Assembly: GCA_905250885.1 (NCBI GenBank)
Contig: CAJNOQ010000079.1
Location: forward strand, 1-64,000
Direction of reading: 5' to 3'
Length of the DNA: 64,000 nucleotides
Origin: Didymodactylos carnosus
Lineage: Eukaryota > Rotifera > Eurotatoria > Philodinida > Philodinidae
In this document: positions 23,767-34,030 of the stretch, piece after piece
How the letters are laid out: every line of letters begins with the position of its first letter
Position numbering within the stretch: position 1 is the first letter of the stretch
The notes under the pieces: model-generated
Seen by the model: only the letters and a program-made list of their open reading frames with translations
Databases searched by the model: none
Told to the model about the DNA's origin: nothing
Made by a program: the position numbers and the translations under genes

Positions 23767-25368
23767 ATCTGCTAAATAAACCATACTGATTAACTTTTCT
23801 AACAGTCGTTATTGACACTTTTCACTTGTTTACGACTTCCTGTAATACGAAGCTTCTTCTTCTATTCTTTTAATTCTAATATGGAATTTTAGAACAATCG
23901 TATCTAATTTCATGTCCGGTTTTTTCTATTTTTAGGTACACCACCAACCGTGCCTTCGCCTCGTTTGAACAACCAATCAAATAATTCACCATCGCCAAAT
24001 GCTATGAAAGATATTTCTCCGAGTGACACTAATAATCAAATAGATAACTCAAGAAAAATGTCTTTACCAAATAGAGGGCGTAGACCATCAATGTTTGATC
24101 CCATTGATCCAACAGAATTACAAGCAGCTTTATATGCTACAGCTGTTGCGGTATGTACACATTTTAAATGGGTTTTGTTTTGAATATGTTGTTAGAAAAC
24201 ATCGCAACTTTCAGCTTTGTAGAACAATACGTTGATCTTCTTTTTTCTTTATGCTGTAATAAAAATCATTTTATTCAACTAACATCTTTAGAAATCGAAT
24301 TCTACATCTTGTCAAACTAGCGACGAAGATCAAAAACATGCTTACATTCGATGTTCAATATCGTATGATCGAGATAATGATCAAATTCAAATCGATAATA
24401 TTTGTTTTGAAAATATTTTTTCACTTGAATCATTAACACCTCAACAAGGTCCTCAATATACACCATGTGATCCAACTACAGCCAGTTCATTTTATTGTCG
24501 TTTTCGTTTATATCCTGAACGACGTTCGGTATTTCAAACAAAAATTATCCGCCATAATCGAACATCTCAATCACATTTATTCGACGATAAATTGACGTTT
24601 GAAATGAAACCTGAATTATTGATTAATCATTCAATTGAAATACTGGTGTATACCATAAGTAAAAATTTCAAAGATGTCAGAGTAGGAACAGCACGCTTTG
24701 ATTTACACGAACTATATGATAGTGATCGTATTCGAGTTAGAAAAGTATTAAATGAAACTGACAATAATACAAATCAGGTTAGAAGACAATTGTTATTCAT
24801 TTTTCAAAAATGTATTTCTTTCTTTCTTTCTTTCTTTTTTTTGTTTCTAGGATCCGGATCTAGGAGAACTACTGATATCAATGTCGTATTTACCAAGCGC
24901 TGGAAAATTGGCCGTAGTCATTATGGAAGCAAAAAATTTACGTCCATTGTCAGTTGAAAGCAAAGTATTACCGGGTAACAGCAAACATCATTTTAATAAG
25001 TGATTTGCAACTTTCTTTCTATTATGTAAATTAATTGCTCCATTTTAGACCCGTGTGTTAAAGTCACATTACTTCGCGATGGACGAAAAATAAAACGAAA
25101 GAAAACGAGTGTTCAGCGTTCAACAGACAATCCAATGTTCAATGAAGAGTTAGTATTTGAACTACGTAAAGAAGTTGCTGGTGAAACAATGATTGAAATT
25201 CGAATAGTTCATGAATCATTATCATGGAAAGAAAATTTAGGATGTGTTCTATTTGGCGCATCATCATCAACGGGAAAAACAGAAGAAAATTTATATTGGA
25301 AAACTGTACTTGATGGGCAATCGTTGAAGGCCGAATGGCAAATGTTAAAACCTGCAGTTAACACGTAA
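16861..25368 (+). CDS. Synaptotagmin-like tandem C2-domain protein with two alternative first exons
   Basis: Predicted cytoplasmic or membrane-peripheral protein with two C2 domains. Exons: 1a 16861-17272 or 1b 19697-20201 (each ending in phase 1 at G|GT), then 23936-24150, 24292-24777, 24851-24974 and 25049-25368. All junctions keep frame, giving 518 (1a) or 549 (1b) residues. The N-terminus is serine/asparagine-rich and low-complexity. C2A starts near ISYDRDNDQI; C2B runs from GELLISMSYLP through KVTLLRDGRKIKRKKTSVQR to the end. The C2B polybasic strand (KIKRKKT) and DNPMFNEEL fit synaptotagmins. Loop 3 of C2B reads VHESLSWKENLG, lacking the usual aspartates, so calcium binding by C2B is doubtful. 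No transmembrane segment is seen, which resembles Syt17/B-K-type or Doc2-like proteins more than classical synaptotagmin-1. A role in membrane trafficking is inferred from the family only. Confidence 0.85.
18966..18998. repeat. CT microsatellite
   Basis: Pure to near-pure CT dinucleotide run in the first intron, between alternative exons 1a and 1b. Confidence 0.85.
19697..20201 (+). CDS. Alternative first coding exon (1b) of the synaptotagmin-like gene
   Basis: Starts at ATG 19697 (MAKFGSFFRRIFSS) and ends ...EFKTG with a GT donor at 20202, in the same phase as exon 1a, so it splices to 23936 equally well. It contains an asparagine/aspartate run from AAC/AAT/GAC repeats and ends in serine-rich sequence. 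Its opening resembles exon 1a (MASFFRRMSS), suggesting an exon duplication with separate promoters. The longer open frame back to 19547 is probably 5' UTR. Transcripts are needed to show which exon is used where. Confidence 0.7.
22378..22974. mobile_element. Foldback (long inverted repeat) element in an intron
   Basis: Two arms of about 275 bp (22378-22653 and 22699-22974) are imperfect reverse complements separated by about 45 bp. Outer ends pair GAAACCCATCCAAGTGATACC with its complement near 22950-22972; inner ends pair ATCTTTCTTTGCAAAGTTAT with ATAACTTTGCAAAGAAAGAT. No coding capacity. It lies in the last intron before exon 23936. No clear target duplication was identified. Confidence 0.8.
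23724..23762. repeat. CT microsatellite
   Basis: CT run about 170 bp upstream of the acceptor for exon 23936, on the sense strand of the intron. Confidence 0.85.
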
Positions 25369-27008
25369 CTGCTTTCATGAAAAAGTATTTTTTTGCTTGT
25401 TTTCTTGATGTTGTTTAAGAATACAGTAATGTCTTATCTATTTTATTTTCATTGCAAGTAAAATTTAACGTTTTATCACTCTCTTTTCATTCGAGTTTTT
25501 TCGCCTTTGGCATTTTGTGGATAATTGCCACTATTTCGCAACACCTGCTACTCTTAAACACTGTTTTATTGTGAAGAAGAACAAACAATCATACGGATAA
25601 AAAACCTAAAGTAGCTAGATGAACAATATTGCTATGATAAAAGTCTAATTATTCCTTCAAGATAGTTATCTTGTACTTGCTACGTCGACACACTCAAACT
25701 TTAATGTATAGATAATTATATTTTGCTTATTATTTTGAACTAGATCTCAGTTTTTCATGCTAAATGACGAGGAAGTGCGAGTCATTATGTCTGAATAGGA
25801 GTGTAGAGTGATCATGTAATCGGTTTCATGGACTTAAAAGTGATAGGATGCCAACTAGATCTAAGATAGCAGAAGGAGAGATGTGAGAAAGATGATGAAA
25901 TCATACAATTTTTCATTCATTTGATCGAGTCTAAAGGTAACTTCAACAGAACAATGCTAATAATAGAAAGAACACACATAATATAAGCCATGCTTCATGC
26001 GCTGGAAAGATAATATATTTCCTAAATGCTACATTATGACAAATACTGAGCATTAACTATTGCACACAGCTATAGTCAGTGAACAAATCATCCAAGTGAA
26101 TGAATGTCGAGCAGGTACCCTGCTGTCGGTAATTTCATAAGTACCCGAGAAATTTTTGGATAATTGAAGATTTTAAGGTACTTTTTTGATATCTGATCAA
26201 GTATTCTGATGAAGTATATTCCAGTATTTGATGACCTAAAATGGCACCGTAGTGATATATTTTCACATAAGAAAAGCAATTTTTAATTAATTATTTTTAA
26301 ACAAATTATCTACCAGTGAACACTGTGACACTTTTGTGCGTCAGAGAACTCTATCTTGTACATGTCAGGAGAGTCTTCTGTGTTTTAGCGAAAAAAACTT
26401 TAATATTTTACAAAAATAGGTGGTGTTTATATAATACATCACGCAAAACAAAACGATGATTTTAACGTCCACAGGTTTAGTGAAACTTTTTCCGTAATTC
26501 AATTCTCAATCAGTTTGTTTAGACGTTTAATCGATATTATTACTAAACATTTTCTATCATACGTTGTATTCAGTACATTCACTAGGGTATCACAATATGT
26601 CTCAATTTACATTCATAATGTGCATCGTATGCACCACATAGAGAGCAATGGTACCCGGAGAATAAGAGAAAAAAGATTAAAATTTCGTAGTTTTCTAAAC
26701 TTACACTCTTCCTCTCTAAATGATGTGCATGTCGAAGTATCACAAAAGTCACTTATAATTTCAACAGGAATAATAGAATTTTACTTATAGTGATACTGAA
26801 TTTAATCTTCTTTCATATTGACATCAAGTGACCAAAAGTAAGTATGGCGCTCTCATTTATTCTAGTTGATTAATTTGTTATTGTCATTTGAGAATGCAGT
26901 TGTCTTATCAAATCTAATCTAAATTTGAAATTATTCATTCTTCCCAGACACTTCACTAGACGAATGATTTGAAATTATCAATGATGCGTAGCATATAATC
27001 TAAAAGCA
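25369..27008. other. Intergenic between the synaptotagmin-like gene and DNAI2
   Basis: No supported gene. The proximal part is the probable 3' UTR of the C2 gene, and the distal part should hold the DNAI2 promoter. The frames 26088-26279 (-) and 26515-26790 (+) lack recognisable features. Confidence 0.4.
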
Positions 27009-30000
27009 ATGGATATTCAATACGTCTATACAAAAAAGAGAAATCAGTTTGGTAGACCAACAAATTTTTCTGATCGATCGGCCGAAATATTAGCAGAAGT
27101 TATCTCAGATCCAAGTTTATTACAAAATTTTTTGTATAAAAATCCCATTGAACTTGGTGTGCAAAAATCATTTGACTTATCCGAACATGAGGTACAAATT
27201 GTCTCAGTGTCTTACATATCAGTTGATTTAGTTTTCTTGTACAGGTAAATACGGTTCGTTTTGATACAGAATCAAAAGGCATTAATCATACTGAAGGTGA
27301 CTATTTATTACTGATTGATAATGCAATAATAATTAAATTTGTTCATCTCCCAATGTTTTTCAGGTGGATGGCCAAAAGATGTTAACATAACTGAACACGA
27401 TCAAATAAGGCGATATCGACGAAAAGTTGAGAAAGATGATGCCTATTTGAACTCATTGAGTAGATTAGCTAGAGTAAGATCTTCTATTATGTCACTTGTA
27501 TGATGTAAGTATCAATTTCTTCTTGTTATTATAGGAGCTAGAATTTGGAATAAAACAGCAAAATTCTATTGATATTTATCAAGAATATTTTCAGAATAAG
27601 CTCGATGATTTTGACGAACCATTTTATGCGAAAACAGTGAATTTATACAGTTATTATGCAAATGTAAATAAATCAGCAAATCACATTGCATGGCAAGAAG
27701 GAAAACGAAAAATAGCCGTCTCCTATTGTAATCTAGATTTTAATTCACAAACACTTGATGCAATCGATTCATTAGTTTGGGATATGGGTTTGTACTCACC
27801 TTATTAAAACTATGTTTTAATATAAAAATTAGTGACTGTTCTGTTCAGAAAATCCGAATAAGCCAGAGACTGTGTTAAAACCGAATTCACCGTTGACAAG
27901 TGTTGAATTTAATCAGAAAGATACTCATCAGTTGTTAGCAGGATGTCATAATGGGCAAGTTTGTGAGTAATATAAAATATTTGTATAATTATAACATGTC
28001 AAAAATTATCCTTAGACAGAAAGAACTCAAAAATTTATTTACAACACAATCACTTTTCCTTATCTGAAATCTTAATTAAAGTTTCCTAATTAAGCTAATG
28101 TTGAAGCTAACATTTGTCTACTTGACTACGATGAATCGTTGAAAAAAGCACAATCACTGCATGTTTTTTGAAACTTTGTTGGAAAACTATCCTTTGGTGA
28201 TTGCAAATTCGAAATTTATTTGAAAAATGACAATTCATCGCGATCGCGCCGCTACAACCGCGTTCACCATGCGAACGAATCAAGAAAATTGATTCAGGCT
28301 GTCTGATTGGTATCCTCTCGTTTCGTCCCGTATTTTTTAATTAGCTCTCATTTCGTCTCGTACTTGTTTCGTCCCCGCTCGTTTCGTCCCGTTTATTTTC
28401 TATCATTCTACTCATTTTATCCATTTTTTCTATCAACTGTGTACTAATTAATATTAATATAATTAATTAAGATAACGTAAGAAATTGATACATGCCATAT
28501 TGATACGTATCAACCTGGACTAGTTTGTTCTCCTAAACCTGGATCAATAACAATTTAATTTTAATCAAGTCATGTTGTATACTCCATGATAGAGTTTAAC
28601 TGTTTAACGGAAAAGCTTTTGCAAAGAAACAATACTCATGAATGAAACAATGGCTAGGGCTGACGGTTTGACCGTTACATTGTTTCATGGACTATAAATT
28701 GAACTATCATATGCTCTTCATCGCACCATTTAATACAACAACATTTATGTAATAATAATAAGTGTAATATTGTTGTTGAACCAAAACGTGCTGTATCGAA
28801 TTTTGAACAAGCAACATTTAATGCAGTGAGTAACATATTCCCAAATTGTAAAATTTCTGGTTGTTTCTTCCAAAGATATGCAACTGGTACTGTGTCTGGA
28901 ACTGAACTTGTAGTTAAATGTGGCAAATGTATTAATACTGTAAAATTACCTGTTTCATTGTAACTCGTAAATAAAATAATAAATGTAACTTATAAAGCTA
29001 TCAATTTCTTACGTTATCTTAATTAATTATATTAATATTAATTGGTACACAGTTGATAGAAAAAAACGGATAAAATGAGTAGAATGATAGAAAATAAACG
29101 CGACGAAACGAATATGGGACGAAACGAGTGTGGAACGAAACGAGTGTGGGACGAAACGAGTATGGGACGAAACGAGTGTGGGACGAAACGAGAGGGGACG
29201 AAATGAGACGCGACGAAACGAGAGCTAATTAAAAAATATGGGACGAAACGAGACTAGGTTCTTTTTTGTCCAAATATAATTTTTCACATATTATGCTTAT
29301 AGCTCATACTCTTGCTCGACTTGTGAAACCTGTCTCAATGTCTGTGTTCAAGGTATATTTGATTTACGAAAAGGAAATACACCGGTTGAACAATCATTTA
29401 TTGAAAAGTAAATAACTGAGTTTTGTTTTCTTGTGGATATTGATAAATATACACAGCCAAGTTTTTCTTTAAACATTCTTGTAGTAGCCATCGTGAATTA
29501 GTGAGAAATGCGGTGTGGCTTCAATCAAAATCTGGAACAGAATTTTTTTCCACTGCTGCTGATGGAAAAGTACTATGATAGTAAATAAACAGTACAAACA
29601 TTCTCAAGTTCTTTTTTCATTTATCAGATTTATTGGTGGGATACTAAGAAAATGTCGGAGCCTGTTGATCAATTAATTTTAGATGTTGAGAAGAAAAATC
29701 GTCTCGAGTATGCATTGGGAGCTACGTGTCTCGAATATGATTCAAGTATTGTAAGTAATATAGCTCTTAAGATAATCAAACATTCAACTAACCTCACCTA
29801 TTTCGAGATAGCCAACAAAATTCATGGTGGGAACAGAAATTGGTCGTATTCTAGTAAATTCAAATTTTTGATTATACTCGAATATTTATGAAAATATAAA
29901 TTTATTTAAGTCTTGTACAAGAAAGTCAAAAAGTGATTCAGATCGAATTAACGTTATTTATCATGGTCATAGTGGTCCTGTCTACTCGTTGCAACGACAT

Positions 30001-31141
30001 CAGTTTTTTAATAAAATATTTTTGTCCGTGGGTGATTGGACCGTTCGTTTGTGGTCAGAAGAAGTTCGAGACGAATTTATTCTGTCTAGCAGGTAATATT
30101 AATTCATCAAATAAATGTGTTCAATCAATATTAATCGTGAATTTTCTATTAAAATTTTAGACCGGGAAAATATCACCTGACAGATGGACAATTTAGCCCA
30201 GGTGATTTTTTGTTTTGTTTTGTAAGATGAATTAAAGCATTTAGTGTTACTGGTTAGGTCGGCCGGGAGTACTTATAACTTCGAGTACAGATGGTTCGAT
30301 TCACATATGGGATTTGTTATTCAAACCAGATGAGCCAGTATTAATTGTCAAGGTATCTACACGTTGTAATGTTTTTTTCATCGTTCTGTCTAATTTTCTG
30401 CTATTTTAGTTAGCTGAAGAACCCATTGTTTGTTTGAGATTTCATGAGGCAGGTCGATATATTGCTTGTGGAGCAAAAAATGGAAATGTAACACTCTTAG
30501 AATTATCAGATAGTTTATGTATATTGAATCGTAATGAAAAACAACTTATGGCATCTGTGAGTAAGAAACGAAAGGTGTCGACAGCGCAAAATTGCAGCAG
30601 AATTTCTTACTCAGCTAGATGTCCTCTATCCAATCAAGTATAAATATCTCACAAGGAGATTTTGCGCTGTCGACACCTTATATTCTGGTATTTATTGCCC
30701 TCATTACCGTTTATTGAATACAGATGTTCGATCGAGAAGTGCGACGGATTCGTCTTCTCGACATAAGGGCTAAAGCGAAACAAGAAGAACGTACCCGATT
30801 TATAACCGTATGTAACCAGATTTGGCAAGAATGCCGTTCATTGAACCATAATTTTTTATCGTATATTACAGTTACCAAGTGAAGAAGAAACAGCAATTCA
30901 ACTTGAAAAATCTTCTGAACAATTCTGGAATATTGTAAAAGATCAAAAACGTAGTTTACAAGAACGTGTAAGTTGTCAATCCACCGTCATATACATCTGT
31001 TTTACATAAAAAATAACTTTTCAACATTTACAGCTCGTTCACTCACAAAATGAACTACTGCAACAAGAAGAAACAGATTCTGATACTGATGAATTGACGA
31101 TAACTACAACAGATAAGAAGGCAAACACACCAGAGTTGTAA
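27009..31141 (+). CDS. DNAI2: Axonemal dynein intermediate chain 2
   Basis: WD-repeat intermediate chain of outer-arm dynein, required for ciliary beating. Sixteen exons keep frame throughout: 27009-27191, 27245-27296, 27364-27473, 27535-27787, 27849-27962, 29353-29407, 29485-29569, 29628-29750, 29812-29853, 29911-30092, 30161-30201, 30258-30352, 30410-30556, 30724-30807, 30872-30967 and 31034-31141; 589 residues against about 605 in human. Diagnostic blocks shared with human DNAI2, from memory: [38 protein letters not shown]-like [51 protein letters not shown], and [16 protein letters not shown]. Most introns are about 50-80 bp; intron 5 (27963-29352) is swollen by a MULE. The stop codon TAA at 31139 is the first bases of a hAT-like element, so the terminal residues are element-derived. 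The gene still appears intact. Confidence 0.95.
28316..29253. mobile_element. MULE-like element with repeat-rich TIRs, inside DNAI2 intron 5
   Basis: About 940 bp with inverted terminal repeats: left 28316-28490, right about 29000-29253. Inner TIR sequence (TTTATTTTCTATCATTCTAC, then ATTAATATTAATATAATTAA, ending near GAAATTGATA) is nearly identical on both sides. The outer part is built of a roughly 16-bp unit with core GGGACGAAACGAG: four copies on the left and nine on the right, which makes the right TIR longer. The plus-strand interior holds a MULE transposase fragment (separate entry). No target duplication is obvious at 28307-28315 and 29254-29262. The element lies in the sense orientation of the host intron. 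Confidence 0.8.
28690..28965 (+). pseudogene. MULE transposase core fragment
   Basis: The plus-strand frame reads [19 protein letters not shown], then [20 protein letters not shown] and onward to a TAA near 28963. The pattern (T)DFExAxxNAxxxxFPxxxIxGCxFH is the second half of the MULE catalytic core. Here the aspartate before FE is Asn, and the His after GCFF is Gln, so the fragment is not catalytic. Flanking DDE blocks and the SWIM finger are deleted. The open frame on the opposite strand (28675-28926) is a shadow of it. Confidence 0.75.
30572..30679. mobile_element. Miniature inverted-repeat insertion in DNAI2 intron 13
   Basis: A perfect 21-bp inverted repeat (AAGGTGTCGACAGCGCAAAA... at 30572-30592 and its complement at 30659-30679) encloses 66 bp within the 167-bp intron. 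The intron would be about 60 bp without it, matching its neighbours. Superfamily not assigned, and no clear duplication is seen. Confidence 0.65.
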
Positions 31142-31906
31142 CCGGTCCGATCCGGTCGGACCGGTTGAAATGGTTGGACCGGCCGGTGTTCACCGGTTTT
31201 TGCCAGTCTAAAGAAATTTTTTAGTCGTAAAACTCCCTCTAGTCCCCCTCAGGATTAAGTCATAAAATGAATTTCACAATTTTCTAGATATACAATTTTT
31301 TTCAATAAAATATGTCGAGAGTAAGCCTAAGTTCTTTTATCAAAGATAATCATATTGTTACAAAAAACATCAACCTTATTTTCTTCAATTTGTCTAAACT
31401 TTTTCGTTTTTTTAATCGAAATTTTTTTTAACTCCCTAAAAAGCTCAATCAGAACAGTGTTAGCTGAGAAAAACTTCTCAACTTATCTCAATAATGTTTT
31501 GTTTAGAGACCAGGTTTAAGGTGTCACTCCCGTTCAAACAGAAATATTAGTTTTTTTTGCAAAATCTAAGTAAAAAAATTTAAGATTTGCAGATTACCAA
31601 TTGAGTGGCAGGTAGATGCCTGTTTTTTCTTGAGATAGAAACATCACATATTCATCTTTGGGAAAACTTACAGATATAAACGACTGTAGCATCACATTTC
31701 TTCTTGAGTATTAATAAAAACGTGAGTAAGGAACATGCAGATGGGTGTTTTTTGAAGCCTCTCGTTTTAACTGGCAGTACATGACCTAACATACCGATCG
31801 GTTTTTGCCGGTTTTTACCGGTCTGAAAATTTCAAGCCGGTCACCGATCGGACCGGATCGGTCTAAAGTTTGGACCGGCCGGACCGGTTACAACTCTGAA
31901 ACACAC
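31123..31906. mobile_element. hAT-like element inserted at the DNAI2 stop codon
   Basis: Element 31131-31898 (768 bp) starts CAGAGTTGTAACCGGTC and ends in the complement (GACCGGTTACAACTCTG, allowing for mismatches further in), flanked by a perfect 8-bp duplication AAACACAC at 31123-31130 and 31899-31906, diagnostic of hAT insertion. Both ends are packed with GGACCGG/ACCGGT words. No transposase is seen; the interior is AT-rich. Joining the flanks across one copy of the duplication restores ...GCA AAC ACA CTT TAA, the presumed original end of DNAI2. Confidence 0.93.
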
Positions 31907-33457
31907 TTTAAATTGTATGTGATTGATCAATCTGTCGGTGATTGCATCAAGTACCGTTAATGTATTCTGTTGATACACAAAAAGATACTGAATAGTTCTC
32001 ATTGATTGTACTAATATTATAACGACAAGAGTAAGAGATTGACTGATGTTTTCTCTAGTATACCTGAATGGAACAGAATAAAGGACTTTTTTCACTTTTA
32101 AAGAGCACACCTCCCGCAATGCGTTTTTCTACACAGTTCTTATAACTTAGAACTACTTGATATTCTGTCACGTTTAGATGCACGAAACTGATTACATGAT
32201 CACTCTGCACACACATTCAGACATAATCACTCTCACTTCTCCGTCATTCATCATTAGATAGAAGTTTTCAAGCGCTACAAGATGCGCTACACTTTTTTTA
32301 TTTTATTGGATTTTGACAAAAATTCATGGAGTTCAAAACGTCTTCATAAACCTGAACATAATAGAGAAATACACGGTAAAAAGATCAAGAAAAAAGACAG
32401 AGGCGCAAAATGCAGCAGTAGCAGCAGATATATTAGAGTATAGTGCTGGTGGTTTTTGAGGTTCATTTATGCAAAATTATTATTCATAATTTTGTAGTTT
32501 TTCATTTTGATATTCTTCAATGGATTTCTGTTATTAATAAAGTAGTCAGAATGCGGTAGAAGATCATTTTTCATCATTTAATATTTCCCAAAAGCATCCA
32601 AGAATTCTGGATATAGGCATTAGCTTCATAACTGTCTGATTATACATACTATCCTGTATTTTTCCTAGTGTACATTTCATAAATCTGTGTGAAACTGTGA
32701 GAAAAAAATTAATTGGGTTTCAAAAAGTAATTCTCAATTTTCCACTCAAAAATTTTGCCACGGATTCTGTCTATGCAAAGCATAATTGATCGAAACTGTT
32801 GTAACAAAAGTTGTTTCTATAAAATTCTACATGGGATAAGAGAAACAATTTTTCTTTTCTAACGACAAAAACTTTAAAAAAGTATAAATTAAAAAATTTT
32901 CAAATTTTTATTTAACCTCCGTTCAAAATTTTATTTTGAAATTTCTTTCTACTTATCTCATGCAGAATGACATAGGCTACAACTTTTCTGTCGGAAAGTT
33001 TTCTTTAAAATGCTTTATTATCGTACAATCGCTGGCAAGGTTTTCAAAAAATTACTTTTTATGCCTAAAAGAGAAAAAAACACTTTTTCTACAATGTTTC
33101 ACTTAAATCTATGTCACTAGAAAAATTTTCAGACTTATTATATACAACTGACGATTGTCTACAAAATAACTCTACAACAACGTTGATTGAACATTCCAAT
33201 AAAATATAATGAATAATTTTATAATACCATCGAAATCGAACTTTTAATTAAATTTAATTATTAGTGATTTAATTACTCTTAAACTGTGCGAGGATCGATC
33301 AAACACTTCAGGTCATAGCCTACACCATGTCAAAATATTGAGGGAGGAACTCCCTTAAAAAATTTATTTCTGGCAGACTGCTGTATATACAAATTATTAC
33401 TACCGAAAAGTTGATACTTCCGGATCAGTCGTTACATTGATCCGTATTTTAATGACA
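31907..33457. other. Intergenic between DNAI2 and the next hAT element
   Basis: AT-rich, no supported gene. The first bases (TTTAAATTG) are the former stop codon and 3' UTR of DNAI2. The AATAAA at 31295, inside the hAT, could now serve polyadenylation. Confidence 0.4.
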
Positions 33458-34030
33458 TTGCTGATCAGGGATCCCAGATCCAAAAGATGAAAATCAGAAA
33501 AAATGAGTTCAAAATCAGGAAAAAATTAGACTACGAATTTTTTGGTGCTTAGATAATTAATTATATCTTTTTAAACAATAAATGTCGTATTATCTCTGTG
33601 TTCGTGCATTTCACCTATTTTTACGACACATTAAGCTATAATCACAACAAAACACACCAATTCTTCCCAATCTGGGAGATGTTTCTTTCTCGTAAGTTAT
33701 TCTATGAGTAGAAACAAAGTACAGAAAACTTCAGAAATTTTTCCAGTTCTCGAGTGCTCGTGTGTACAAAGTACGTCTAAGCTCGTAGACTACTGTAATC
33801 GATCGAAGAATGAACAGTTTCTGAGATAAGGATCTATACAAGGAAGACTTATAACGAACTATTGGGATATTATTGTCCAGTGCTTACTACCGGAACAGAA
33901 AGCGACATGAATGTGATACGATACATGAGCTACGGGCCAACCTTCAGTTCAAATTCACATAAAATCAGAAAAAAAATTCAAAAATTAGAAATTTTCTGCC
34001 AAAATCAGGTCTAGGATCCCTGTTGCTGAT
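33458..34030. mobile_element. hAT-like element, 557 bp
   Basis: Element 33466-34022 begins CAGGGATCCCAGATCC and ends CTAGGATCCCTG, with a perfect 8-bp flanking duplication TTGCTGAT (33458-33465 and 34023-34030). Subterminal AAATCAGAAAAAA-type words occur near both ends in opposite orientation. It encodes no transposase. Its TIR differs from the GTAACCGG family in the two other hAT-like elements of this window, so it is a separate lineage. Confidence 0.88.

Noticed and set aside
28675-28926. 83-residue minus-strand open frame inside the second MULE
   Set aside because: The opposite strand carries the recognisable transposase motif, so this is a shadow frame.
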